From contig JAJIRX010000938.1 of the NCBI GenBank assembly GCA_023853785.1, positions 1 through 33,708 on the forward strand: 33,708 nucleotides of DNA. The letters are read 5' to 3'. Below are positions 10,580 to 20,587 of this stretch, one piece after another. Origin of the DNA: Psilocybe azurescens. Its lineage: Eukaryota; Basidiomycota; Agaricomycetes; Agaricales; Agrocybaceae. The notes beneath the pieces were generated by a model. It was not told where the DNA came from. It ran no database searches and saw only the letters and a program-made list of their open reading frames with translations. The position numbers and the translations under genes were made by a program. Position 1 is the first letter of the stretch, and the number at the start of each line of letters is the position of its first letter.

Positions 10580-11273
10580 CAGTGTAATACACCTCCTTGA
10601 ACTACTACACCTCCTTGAACTACTACACCTCCTTGAATCAAATTAGTGTAGCTCATGTACATCACGCTCAAACCTCACCAAATTTGGCAGATGGGTTGAT
10701 CTATTCAGGTAGAATCAACATACTAAATTTGATAGGAAAATGACCATAAAAGAGGAGAAAATCTATGGTTACACCTTGATTTCAACACTTTTCGCACAAG
10801 TCATGGTCTTTCTCCCAAAGTTTCTCAACCCTGGATTGCTCAATCGACATAAAAGTAGCAGAATATGTAGAAAATGTCCTTAGCTATGGTCTAAAAAATT
10901 GGTAGAGTTTCCGTACAAAGGGAGTTCAGTAGAAGGGAAATGGTGAGGAGCCCAATAAGCGTGACACAGGCCATCAAGTGTACACAGCTTGACACTTCAT
11001 CCCCACACTACCGCGCCATTCTACACGCGTCGTTTCCACTGGTCTGTCACGTTTTTGTCACACGATTCAAGGAGGTGTAGTGCCAAGATTTTAACACTTG
11101 CCAACTTTCCTCTTCGTACACCATGTAATCGTTACTATATCTTCTTTTAAATACGTAGAGTAGTTATTTCGAATACTCCCTTTCATTATCTGCTAAAATA
11201 ATTGCCTAATTTTGAGTTGTTGTCTCGCAAATCAGCGGATATGATTTTTGGTTCAAGGAGGTGTATTACACTG
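10580..11273. mobile_element. MITE, 694 bp, 23-bp perfect terminal inverted repeats, TA target
   Basis: Both ends read CAGTGTAATACACCTCC inward, perfect over 23 bases (10580-10602 and 11251-11273), with TA on each side (10578-10579, 11274-11275). The word ACACCTCCTTGAA recurs inside the left end at an 18-base period, and in inverted form at 11066-11078 and 11252-11264; such subterminal repeats are often transposase-binding sites. No transposase-like open frame occurs, so it is a non-autonomous Tc1/mariner-like element. It belongs to a different family from the MITE at 9334. Confidence 0.85.
10589..10637 (+). repeat. Three 18-bp tandem repeats in the left end of the MITE
   Basis: ACACCTCCTTGAA occurs at 10589, 10607 and 10625, separated by CTACT-type spacers, giving an exact 18-base period. 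The first copy overlaps the terminal inverted repeat. Confidence 0.9.
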
Positions 11274-11451
11274 TAAGGGAAAAAGAAAAAGATGGTACAT
11301 GTGCATCTTCGAAGCTTCGAAGAAAAAGCAACAGATGGGGTGAGCAAAAAAAATAACCCAAAGAAAGTCCAAAATTCAAGTCCCGCTCTTCCGCATCCGC
11401 TTCCGCATCCGCATCTCCACCCATCCACCTCCTCCGGGTCCCGACTCGGAC

Positions 11452-12808
11452 TTAGAGTGCGCTCGTGAAACTCGATCGCGCACTATAATACTCTCCCGAG
11501 AACGACGAGTCCGAAGACCCCACCTCGCTCAACGCGCTCAGCACACTCAAGGTCGAGTTCGAATTTCGCTGCTCGGCGCGTGCGCACCCGCTGGCGCTCG
11601 ACCCTGGCGATGACGCAGGCGAAAGTAATGGCAACTCTGGTTCTGGTTCAGATGGCGGCTGTGGCGCAGATGATGGCGATGGCGATGATGGAACGACGTC
11701 GGATGGGGTGGCACGAGCACCGTAGGCGTGAGCTCTGACGAAGAAGCCGATGCTGATTCCGATACTGACGATAACGCGGAACAGGTTGAGGACGTTGAGG
11801 ACGTCGTCCGTACGGCACCAGAAACAGAACGAGTCTCGGGAGAGGTGTTGATTCGCAACGACGCAGCTGACACCGCCTCTCTCGTCTTCTTCTCCTTTGT
11901 CGGCGACGGGACCTCCAACGTCGAGGTCGAGGTCGAGTTCGAGGCCATCCCACTACCCGTGCTTCCACACGCACCGCTGCTAAAGACCTCCACCCTCCTC
12001 AACACCGCATTCCTCGGGGGCCGCTCATCCACGCCCGGGAGGACCCCACACGACTTCGTATGCCTCAACCTCTGGCTCCCCACACCCAAACCCAAACTCA
12101 TACCGATACCAGGCGCTCGCAACAGCATCGCGTTGAACTTCTTCAGGTCCTTTTCCAGAGCGGATAACGTCTTCAGATTCCCTTCGGTATTACGGTATTA
12201 GCGACAGTACCTGAAGCAGCATCCTTGTCCAAGGAGGCGGCGGCGGAAGCAGAGGCCGAGACAGGGACGGCACTGCTCTCAATACCACTTCCGATAGACA
12301 CCACCCGCGGCACACAGAACGCGTCGTCTTCATTGTCATTTCCACCACCATTGCCGCCAACAGAAACAGGAGCAGCAGTAGCGGCAGCGGCTCCGGAGAA
12401 CGATTTCTTCTTCGTACCCAGACCAAGCAACGAAAGCGTCCAGTCTTCCCCGTCCATATCCGGGCCAGTAGCTGTCGTATTCGCACTCGCATTCGTATCC
12501 ACAGTCTTCGTGATAGCAGTCCTGCGAAGCGCAGACTCAGACTTGGTCCTCATCCTCTCCCATATGGCTCTCATACATTCTTTCCCATCGCCGTCGGCAC
12601 ACTCAACATGCCCCCACCCGCACTCGCATCCGCCGCTACCGTACTAAGCCTGACCACCGAATTCGCCCTCGTCATCCCTTTCCTCCCCATATCCACATCC
12701 ACTTCCGCCCTTGCACTTCCGCCAGGACTCGCGCCCAACAACAATGTCCACTCCCCAACCCCATCCTCACCCGCCGCCTTCGCCGCCGCCGCGAGCCCCG
12801 ACTCACAA
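11452..12808 (-). pseudogene. C-terminal fragment of a Ser/Ala-rich protein gene, frameshifted
   Basis: I do not recognise the family. On the minus strand four pieces in successive frames read as one low-complexity protein of about 440 residues. It begins ESGLAAAAKAAGEDGVGEW at the block junction near 12808. It then shows RAIWERMRTKSESALRR, a possible helix GNLKTLSALEKDLKKFNAML, LRHTKSCGVLPGVD and long Ser/Thr/Pro runs, and closes with SDSSFSGEYYSARSSFTSAL and a stop at 11452-11454. Frame changes lie near 12575, at an 8-bp tandem duplication (12185-12200) and near 11710. The 5' part is missing: the sequence switches at 12809 into the duplicated F-box/NmrA block. GC-rich and biased in composition compared with its surroundings. 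11274-11451 is its 3' flank. Confidence 0.5.
12185..12200. repeat. 8-bp exact tandem duplication causing a frameshift
   Basis: CGGTATTA is repeated twice in a row. On the minus strand one unit keeps the reading frame from SGTVANT into EGNLKTLSALEKDLKKF; the second unit shifts it and brings in a stop after IPKGI. This is a clean signature of replication slippage or staggered-end repair. Confidence 0.85.
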
Positions 12809-13019
12809 CAATTTTCTTCGGTCATTCCTATGACTTTGCGCTTCCCATATTTCCCTAGCCATTGCGAGACACAGTCATCGAGCGTGCGCAGTATGACTAG
12901 TGTCTAGGATCCCTTTTTGTCCAAAGAACCGGATATATATACACTTCATTCGCTCAGCAAATCCCATAATTGACGCTGAGAGCGATGTTAATGATTATTT
13001 GAAATTGCCATTCATTCGA

Positions 13020-14059
13020 TTACGATCTAAAATCATTCAAATTATGACTTGGCCCACACACTCTTGTTTTCCTGGAAGAATTCCAACAAGGTGTGCTTTC
13101 CCTAAATTTGCGACCTTCTGCAGCGGCACTAGAATCGTTGAACACGGCTTCCTCACTCCCCTGCTCGACCTTTTTATCTATCCCCGCTAGCATATTGGCG
13201 AACTCAGGTGGTGCCCCGAGCTGAATGTAGAAGCCTGCTTGCTCCTCGACGGTGTATCTTTTATATGTGATCGTTCGTCCGAGCACAGAAGATAAGATTT
13301 TGGCAGCCTGCAGTTGGAATGGTATCGCTCAGTGAGCCACATTCCACGATATATACCAAACGTAACTCACATCTTCGTAGGAGTGAAGCTCGGGACCGAC
13401 GACAAAGATATCCTTGTTCGGACTTTTCTCAGCTGTGAGACCCTCAAATGTCGCTTGTGCGATGTCATCGACCGACACCCAGGGTATTCTTCCATCTTGT
13501 GCAGCCGAAAAGATTTGATCATGCTCTCTAATGCTCACACCGAAGTTTGCCTCGAAGTTCTCTGTGAGTAGGGTTGTGGTATCAGCATCAGTTACAATCA
13601 AAAATAAAAGCCGACATCGGATGCCCGAGTCAAGAATGAAGTACACTTACGAATAAACCACGTAGGCTTCACGACAACATAGTCTACTCCGGTGTCCAGG
13701 AGATGCTGATGCACGGCGGCTGATGGAACGCGAGACTTGGAATCAGGTTCAATTAGAGCAGCAGACAACAGGGCGAATCGCTTGACCCCTCTGGATATTG
13801 CGAGGTCGACGAATGCTATGACCACCGATGAATCTAAGCTGCCTGGGACTGGTACGATGTACACCTGATCGACATTAGCTTCCGGGCTCAAGGCAGCCTC
13901 GTGTGTCGTCGCATCGAACCAGTCAAACTTGACTGCCGTGAAAGGCTCTGGTGCTTTCCCTGAGCGAGTGGCAATAAGAATGGGCTTGTTTGCATTGTGT
14001 AGTAGTTTGGCGAGAGAGAGCCCTGTTCGCCCAGTTCCTCCTGTGATGAGTGTTGTCAT
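13020..14059 (-). pseudogene. NmrA-like reductase, copy 3, C-terminal frameshift
   Basis: Exons 14059-13651, 13561-13371 and 13307-13020, with introns at the same places as copy 2. Through exon 2 and the first two thirds of exon 3 it is intact and very close to copy 2 (TLITGGTGRTG loop, WFDATTHEAAL, IPWVSVDDIAQATFEGL, VVGPELHSYED). At about 13103, inside GRKF, one base is lost relative to copy 2. The final motif GKHTLLEFF..VWAK is then replaced by an unrelated tail, RESTPCWNSSRKTR..., that reads past the old stop to 13020. The promoter is also altered: TACAAAAG at 14133-14140 where copy 2 has TATAAAAG. The protein could still be made with a changed end, but loss of function is likelier. Confidence 0.75.
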
Positions 14060-14773
14060 GCTTGTTCAGTGAGAAGTTGATGCTGTTCTTTGGGATGTTA
14101 AGTGGTTAATGAAAAGGAGACGCTTTATGAGGCTTTTGTAGCTTACAGTTTAGGTTGATAATGATCGTTGACAATTTCGCCATGTGACAAAGCTGTTGAT
14201 GATGGTCAGTGATTGTATATAATACATAACCCGTTCCAGCTCGCGACAGGACAGCTGCTCAATAAGCAATTATACTGTAAGAAGTGGTTACCTAGTCAAA
14301 ATGCACAGACAACCCTTGAAACAACAAATCACATCATGTCAGGTTTGTCAGAATCAGCACAAGCCGATTCCTAAGTTGTTCTTGATCCGGAGACGATCAG
14401 ATTCATGGATTGTTTTATGCACTTGGGTTTCATATTCGTAGGCCTTCATATCTTTTTGTTATGACGGCCGAGTCTTGAATCTGAAAGGCTTTATGTTTGA
14501 CATAAGTACTCGTAAAAGCTTTATCAAAGCCAAATAATGCTCCTATGGAAACCCGTAGGCGAGCGGGTTGGGATGGATACATGTTAACAACTTTCTGTGT
14601 TTCCTTGCCGGCGAACGTGTAATGCTGTCATTGTGCCGGCAGTCATAGAACACCTCTAGAATCTGCTAAGCAAGGTAAACTATTTGAAGAGAGAAAATAT
14701 GCGCTGTATATTGATATGGATCTAGAATGAGTGGGAACCCTGAATGAACTTGAAGATGCAAATAGGCGCCCGT

Positions 14774-15061
14774 TGAAAGGCTGCCGGGATCCGCAAGCCT
14801 CACTGGGTTTGATGGTGCTTAAGAAGCCTGAGGGAAAGGACAAAAGGGTCTTCGTTCCGTGTGGTAAGAGACCTGACTACTACACATAATTTAATCTATA
14901 TACGTACCTTCGTTCCGTGTGGTAAGAGACAAGGAACGAAGAGGGAGAAAATGTAAATTTGTGTCTACGAAATCAGGTGATGATCGGAATGTACACATGA
15001 TCTCAGTCGCGTGTCAGCGCGGCTGAGCAGGGGTAAGACAGGGGGAGGGGCCAGGCTTACA
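14774..15061 (-). repeat. 3' LTR of the chromovirus (288 bp)
   Basis: Same ends and length as the 5' LTR. Inside it a 23-base word starting CTTCGTTCCGTGTGG occurs twice (plus-strand 14850-14872 and 14908-14930), the second followed by the inverse GGAACGAAG, a plausible promoter or enhancer repeat. Confidence 0.95.
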
Positions 15062-15075
15062 CTCCTCCCCCTCAG
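15062..15075 (-). promoter_or_regulatory. Polypurine tract next to the 3' LTR
   Basis: CTGAGGGGGAGGAG on the minus strand ends exactly at the first base of the 3' LTR, the standard position of the plus-strand primer of reverse transcription. It independently fixes the element's orientation. Confidence 0.85.
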
Positions 15076-15225
15076 AAAAATGACCCCACTCGGGGGGAAA
15101 GGAAGGGGAAAATAGTAGTGCTATGGGAAAGAGAAAAAGGGGTAGATGTGTGTGATGCTGTGGTATCATGGATGCGTGTATTGAAAAAGCGAAGAAGAAA
15201 TGAAAGCGAAGTGAGAGGATAAGGT

Positions 15226-18200
15226 TTACGTGAAGTCATTGGTGTTGTTGGGGATGCCATTCTCGGTTTCCCAGGCATCCAGGGCTTTGTTGTCCTCGAG
15301 GAGGTGACCAGCTATCCACTCGTCGTGTTCTCTGCCATAGCCAACCCATCGTACCAGGAATTGGCGGCCTCTGCCCATTCTGCATTTGTCCACAATCTTG
15401 TCAATGACATTCTCGACCGTGCTGTCTTCGGTGATGACGGCGCCTGGTCTGGGCAGCGCGCAGTCAGGGAAGGCCATAACGTCGTTCGGCACAAAGGGTT
15501 TCAGGAGGCTGGTGTGGAATCCCGGGAATGTCTTAGGGTTGTTAGGTAGTCGTAGCGTATATTCCGGATTTTTTCAGGGTGGACGGCGATGACAGAGTAG
15601 GGGCCGTTGAAGCATGGCATGAATTTGGCGACAGCGTTTGGCACCCTGCGTTTGTAATTTCGGCAACAGTTGGCAGTCGACAACATGACTAAGTCGTCTA
15701 CCTCGTATGCGATTTCTGTGCCGCGGTGTTGGTTTGCGTGGTATGCTTGTCGCACTTTGGCGGCTGTGAGCGCATCCTGCACCTGCATGACATCCAGGCT
15801 GATCTTCTTGATGATCTCGCGTGCGAGATCTTGGCTGGTGGAGCTGAGTCGGAAGGAGGTACAAGGGGAGGGATGATGCGTGGAGAGCGTCCTGTCTTGA
15901 GCTGGAAGGGGGAGAACCCGGTGGATGCATTGACTGTGTTCATCAGGGTGAAGCATATGCGTGGAAGCACCTTTTGCCACCCCTTCTGATTGCGGTCCAC
16001 AAAGTATCAGATGGCCTGCACAACTGTCTTGTTCATCCTCTTGCTGCTGCCGTCTGTCTCAGGGTGGAAGGCCATGGACATCTTGAGTTTGACGCCTGTC
16101 AGCTTGTGTAGTTCCATCCAGACATCGGCCGTGAAGAGGGAGTCATGGTCGGAGATGAGGCTTGCCATTAGTCCGTTATCACAGTACCATTCGTCGAATA
16201 GTAGTAGGGCGATGTCTGCGGCGGTGGCTGACGAGTGAGTAGGGATGAGACGGAGATCTGCCCGAGGGTGTCTGTGATGGTGAGGATAGTGTCCTTGCCA
16301 TCTTCCTCAGGTAGGGGTCCAACAAAGTCCAGGGCAACTGTGTCGAAACGCGCGTCAGGGACGGGTAAGGGATGTAGCGGCCCAGTGGGTTTGGAAGTGC
16401 GGTCTTTGTTGCGCTGGAATTCAACACAGGAGGGATGTATGCCGACTCAAGATCGCGGTGCATGTTGGGCCAGAAGTAGGACTCTCGCAGGGAGCCGTAG
16501 CTCTTGTCAAAGCTGAAATGGCCAAGGGAGTCGTGCGCTAACGAGTACAGCAACTTGCGCACCTGAATGTTTGTTGGAATCACCAGGCAGTGCCCGATGT
16601 ATAGCAGACCGTTCTCCTCACGAGCCCCTTGGATGCTGCCAGCAGTGATCCCATTGTGGAGCTGCTTGCAGAAATCATCCTCAGGGTACCCGTTCGGATG
16701 AGGTCGAGCAGGCTTTGGTCGGTCGTGATGTTGAGGGCCCCTGCCACAAGAAACTGTGGGTGATCATCTGGGGAGGAGGAGATGGGGGAGAGGAGGAGGA
16801 ACGTGTGCGCGTGTACACCAGAGCACATGCTGCTAGCCCTGCCAACGGCGTCTCGTCTGGCATGCATGATAGGGTGTCTGCCACCGTGTTGTCCTCTCCA
16901 CGGACGTACACGATGCTGAAGTCAAAGTCGGCGAGTGTGTTGATCCACTGCTTCTGGCGGTTGGACGTCTCTGGCTGGGTCTCCGAAGAACTTCGAGGGT
17001 GAGGTGGTCGGTATGTATTTCGAACTTGGCGCCCAGGAGGTATGTGCGCCACTTCTTGAGCGCCTTGATTATGGCAAGGAGCTCCTGTTTGTGTGTGGGG
17101 TAGTTTGGTTCTGCAGCGTTGAGCTGATAAGAGTCATATGCGACGGGTCTTGCCGTCTCCTACGTCTCTCCAAAGCTGAGTACTGCGCCAGTACGCCTCT
17201 TGCTGGCGTCGGTGGTGACAAAAATGTGCTTGGCAGGGTCATCGTAGTCAATAACAGTGAGGCAACTGACGCCCGGTGACCAATAGTTTGATGGCGTCGA
17301 ATGCCACTTGATGCGCCTCGGTCCATTCTGGGAAATTGCGATCACATTCCTTATTGGTAAGTGGAGTGAGGACAGAGGTGTGTTTGGCCAACGCAGGCAG
17401 GAAGGCCGCAAGGTAGCGCATCAGGCCAAGGAAATTGCGAACATTGGTAGCGGTGGTGGGGACTGGCCAGTTGACAATGTGGTCGCATTTGCGCAGGTCC
17501 GCCATGATGCCGTGGCTTGATACAATGTGACCCAGGAAATTGACTTCTGAGTCCCACAGGACGGTCTTGCATTTGTTGCAGTAAAGTCCGGCCTTGCGTA
17601 ATGCCTCTAGTACTGCCCTGACGTTGCGGCGATGTTCCGCTTTGTCCTGTGACCAAATGATAATGTTGTCAAGGTAAACATGGCAGATTATGCTGATGAG
17701 GTGTCGCAGCGCATCGGTCATGCGCCGCTGATGTGTCGAGGGCATTGCATCCGCCCATGGGCATAACTGTCCACTCATATAAGCCCCAGGGTGTCCGTAC
17801 TGCCATGAGATGGATGTCGTCGGGGTGGACCCTGGTCTGGAAGAAGGAGTTGGTCATGTCCAACTTGGCAAAGATCTTGCCTTTACCGCAATCGGCGAGG
17901 ATGTCGTCAACACCGTGGCAAGGGGAAGTTGTTGTGCACAGTATTGTTGTTGAGTTCACGGTAATTGTTCACCCAACGTGGTGGGGACAGTGTGGTCGGG
18001 GCTCCATTCCGGAGCTTTGGGATGATAAACGAAGGGGAGGAATGTTCAGACAATGAGGGGGCGCCAGATGCCCTCGCGGCCAAGTGCTCCCTCGGTAGGA
18101 GTTTCCAGCTGTCATGGTGTTTCTTAGGTGCAGAGTATCCGCGCCCCTTGACTACTTTGTTGGCGTCTTTGAGCCTAATACGGTGGTAGATATGGTTCCG

Positions 18201-18965
18201 GTACCGTGTCCGTGGTGTCAGGGAGGCGCTAGGGGAAAAGGTCTGCATATTCCTCCTTCATCTTGGCGTCCAGTGCAGCCAAGTGCTCTTTGAATGCAAT
18301 GGCTTCAATACGTTCGCGTACACGCAGCGACGGTCGCGCCGTGAAAACCACCGCCATCAAGTGAGGGTGGGGGGCCGAGCTTGAAGGGGACACGGGGAGG
18401 GTGTTTTGGTTTGGGAGGAGTAGGAGGGGGGATGGTATATTCAGGTTGCCAGACACGCTCAGGGATATTAAGGGTTGAGTAGGTCATAGCAGGTGTGTTT
18501 CTGTATTGCTGTGCGCTCCTCAGGGTCGATCACAAACTGTTCTGAAGAAAGAAATGGCATTCCTAGAATAATAGATACAGGTAGCACTTCACAAAGTTTT
18601 GCGTATATGGTCTTTGATACCCATGCTCCCTTTCCAGATGTCAAAACCAACTTCACATATTCTTGACACACGAGAGGTCCATCGGTGAGCAAAGATAAGT
18701 TGTCCTCTTTGGCAGGTAAGGGAAACTGACGGGAGTCCGAGCGAGGTGGCCATTGAGCCACTAATCACTGTGGAAGGGCATCCAATGTCAAGCAAGGCTT
18801 TAAATGAGAGGGAAAATCCAAAACAGCGGGTCCTGTGGCCTCCACCCGGCCAGCGTAGAGGTGGGGGACCGTGAAATGGGAAGGGGGTGGTGGTGTGGAA
18901 TTGAGGGAAGATGATACGTCACGTGTCGTCATCTGCATAATCCTCTGTCTGCGCTGACATCCCAA
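15226..18965 (-). pseudogene. pol of the chromovirus: protease, RT, RNase H, integrase, chromodomain
   Basis: Protease: LLDIGCPSTVIS (about 18795) where a DTG/DSG triad is usual, and [41 protein letters not shown] (catalytic Asp), and YLDNIIIW at 17665-17670 instead of YLDD. RNase [48 protein letters not shown]. Integrase: HDSLGHFSFD...YFWPNM..SCVEFQRNK (last zinc Cys is Phe, 16417-16419), ALDFVGPLPEED, ISDHDS, then DGSSKRMNK with Lys at the expected catalytic Glu (16040-16042), and FNGPYSVIAVHPEK. Chromodomain: VIDKIVDKCRMGRGRQFLVRW..EWIAGHLLEDNKALDAWE, stop at 15226. In-frame stops at 17160-17162 and 16007-16009 and several -1 shifts break it. Domain order is certain; activity is not possible as read. 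Confidence 0.9.
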
Positions 18966-19038
18966 CGAATCCTACAGGGAGGGCGGGTCTTTTCGCGCCA
19001 CTAGTGCAGCGACTCCCATCTCGCAGGTGAGGGGCTTG

Positions 19039-20232
19039 TCACGTCGACCAGTCTGGCCAAGTGTTGCTCTTGGCCATGGGGCAGTCTGCGGTCTCATGTC
19101 CTGCAAAAATTGGCGGCACCGATTGCACCCCTTGAATTCGACTAGAAGCGCGTGTTTGGTCTCGGTCAGTCCATGAGGGCGAGCATGACCAGAGGAGGAA
19201 GAGGCGGAGGTGGTGGAGGAAGAGGAAGTGGGGGTGTGTCCTTGCGGTCAGAGAGACGGCTAAGAAGGCTCTTCTTCTCCGCCTTCCCCACGGACAATTT
19301 GGCCTCAAGCGCTTGTTCTTGTTTTGAAGTTCCTCGTCGAGGGTGTGGAGAGTGTCCGCCCATGTCTTGTAGTCCTTGTCCTCTGAGACGGGGTTGGTGT
19401 AGAGTTTGAGCACGAGGGTGCTGCAGGTGTTCACCTCCAGAAGGTCCCGGAGGGCGTCCTCTGAGAACAAATGCTTTTGGAAGAAGTAAGGAGTAGGGCA
19501 TTAAGGTTTTCGACCTTGATGCGCCCAGTCAACGGCGTGATCCATCCGGCTGCTTTGCCGAGAGGATCTGCTGTTTGATTTGATGGGCCCAGTTCTTATC
19601 TAGGACTAAATCCGTCAGTTCCTTGATATATTCTGACAGTGTGAGAGTGTCAATGCGATCTGAGCTGCTTTGATACCATGCCTGCAGGTGCGGCTCCAGC
19701 ATAGCATCAGCCACAAAACTCACGATCTCGTCTGGTTGCTTTCCTGAATGCTTGAGGAAGCGCTTACAGGCATTCGTCCAGGTGTGGAGAATGAGCAGTG
19801 TGATTTTCCCAGCGGTGAGCATGGGGCAATCTTTTAATTTTGAGACCTTGACCTCGGCTAATGCTGACATTTCCGTAATAGGCAAGGCGTGGCGCTTTGG
19901 CATCTAGTGAAATGATGGGTGATGTCGAGGTCGCTGTCTGATTCGCTGGACGAGTCGGCAACGTCTCATTTAGGTAAGAGAAATTTATTTCAGTGTGGGG
20001 AAGATGTGATGGAAGGAATGGAAGGGGAAGGTGTGGGTAAGATGGAAGGAGGGTGGTGAGGTGAGCTGAGAGGGGGTAAATCCGGCGAACTGGGGGCTGA
20101 GTTGAAAATTTCCTCGTCGGCCGGGGGTGTGCTTGAGAGATCCGGATCGGAGAGTGGGAGCGGTACGGTAGTCGCTCTTCTCCCTGGACTCCCTGGCGAG
20201 TTACGAGGGGGGTGTCCGACGATGGTTTGCAA
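19039..20232 (-). pseudogene. gag of the chromovirus, frameshifted
   Basis: Encodes the structural polyprotein. The N-terminal part is Pro/Ser-rich (MQTIVGHPPRNSPGSPG, then SSPDLPPLSSPHHPP). The capsid-like part in another frame reads TNACKRFLKHSGKQPDEIVSFVADAMLEPHLQAWYQS..YIKELTDLVLDKNWAHQIKQQI (about 19800-19560). A third section carries TWADTLHTLDEELQNKNK, a probable coiled coil. Near 19130-19080 a zinc-knuckle-like CNRCRQF...AGHETADC is split by a shift at the A5/T5 run 19105-19109; its spacing is longer than the usual CX2CX4HX4C. At least three frames are needed to read it. Confidence 0.7.
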
Positions 20233-20299
20233 GACAGGTTGGTAAAAAATTGTTTGGCCTTTAGACCAGTGTGAGAGCGATTGTCGATTTCAAAAAAAG

Positions 20300-20587
20300 T
20301 GAAAGGCTGCCGGGATCCGCAAGCCTCACTGGGTTTGATGGTGCTTAAGAAGCCTGAGGGAAAGGACAAAAGGGTCTTTGTTCCGTGTGGTAAGAGACCT
20401 GACTACTACACATAATTTAATCTATGTACGTACCTTCGTTCTGTGTGGTAAGAGACAAGGAACGAAGAGGGAGGAAATGTAAATTTGTGTCTACGAAGTC
20501 AGGTGATGATCGGAATGTACACATGATCTCAGTCGCGTGTCAGCGCGGTTGAGCAGGGGTAAGACAGGGGGAGGGACCAGGCTTACA
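20300..20587 (-). repeat. 5' LTR of the chromovirus (288 bp)
   Basis: Starts TGTAAGCCTGG and ends GCAGCCTTTCA on the minus strand (TG...CA). It differs from the 3' LTR at seven of 288 positions by my count, all transitions, no indels. Directly downstream (minus strand) the sequence is CTTTTTTTGAAATCGAC, which is not an obvious tRNA primer-binding site. Confidence 0.95.

Larger units (their letters stand above)
14774..20587 (-). mobile_element. Ty3/Gypsy chromovirus, 5814 bp, complete with LTRs but inactivated
   Basis: The element lies on the minus strand: 5' LTR 20300-20587, gag, protease, reverse transcriptase, RNase H, integrase, chromodomain, 3' LTR 14774-15061. The 5-bp target duplication CCCGT occupies 14769-14773 and 20588-20592, and the sister block keeps the unoccupied site (AGGCCCGTGATG near 9950). 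Gene order with integrase after reverse transcriptase, a GPY motif in the integrase and a C-terminal chromodomain define the chromovirus branch of Metaviridae. The reading frame is broken by several -1 shifts and two in-frame stops (17160-17162 and 16007-16009), so it cannot move on its own. Confidence 0.95.

Noticed and set aside
11728..12201. 157-residue plus-strand open frame rich in acidic residues
   Set aside because: The minus strand of the same region reads as a continuous Ser-rich protein with a better C-terminus and helix; the plus frame is a shadow of low-complexity GC-rich sequence.
3494..14059. An ergot-alkaloid-type gene cluster suggested by the dehydrogenase-like genes
   Set aside because: No dimethylallyltryptophan synthase, P450, methyltransferase or catalase partner is present; the NmrA genes are repeated copies of one gene among F-box relics.
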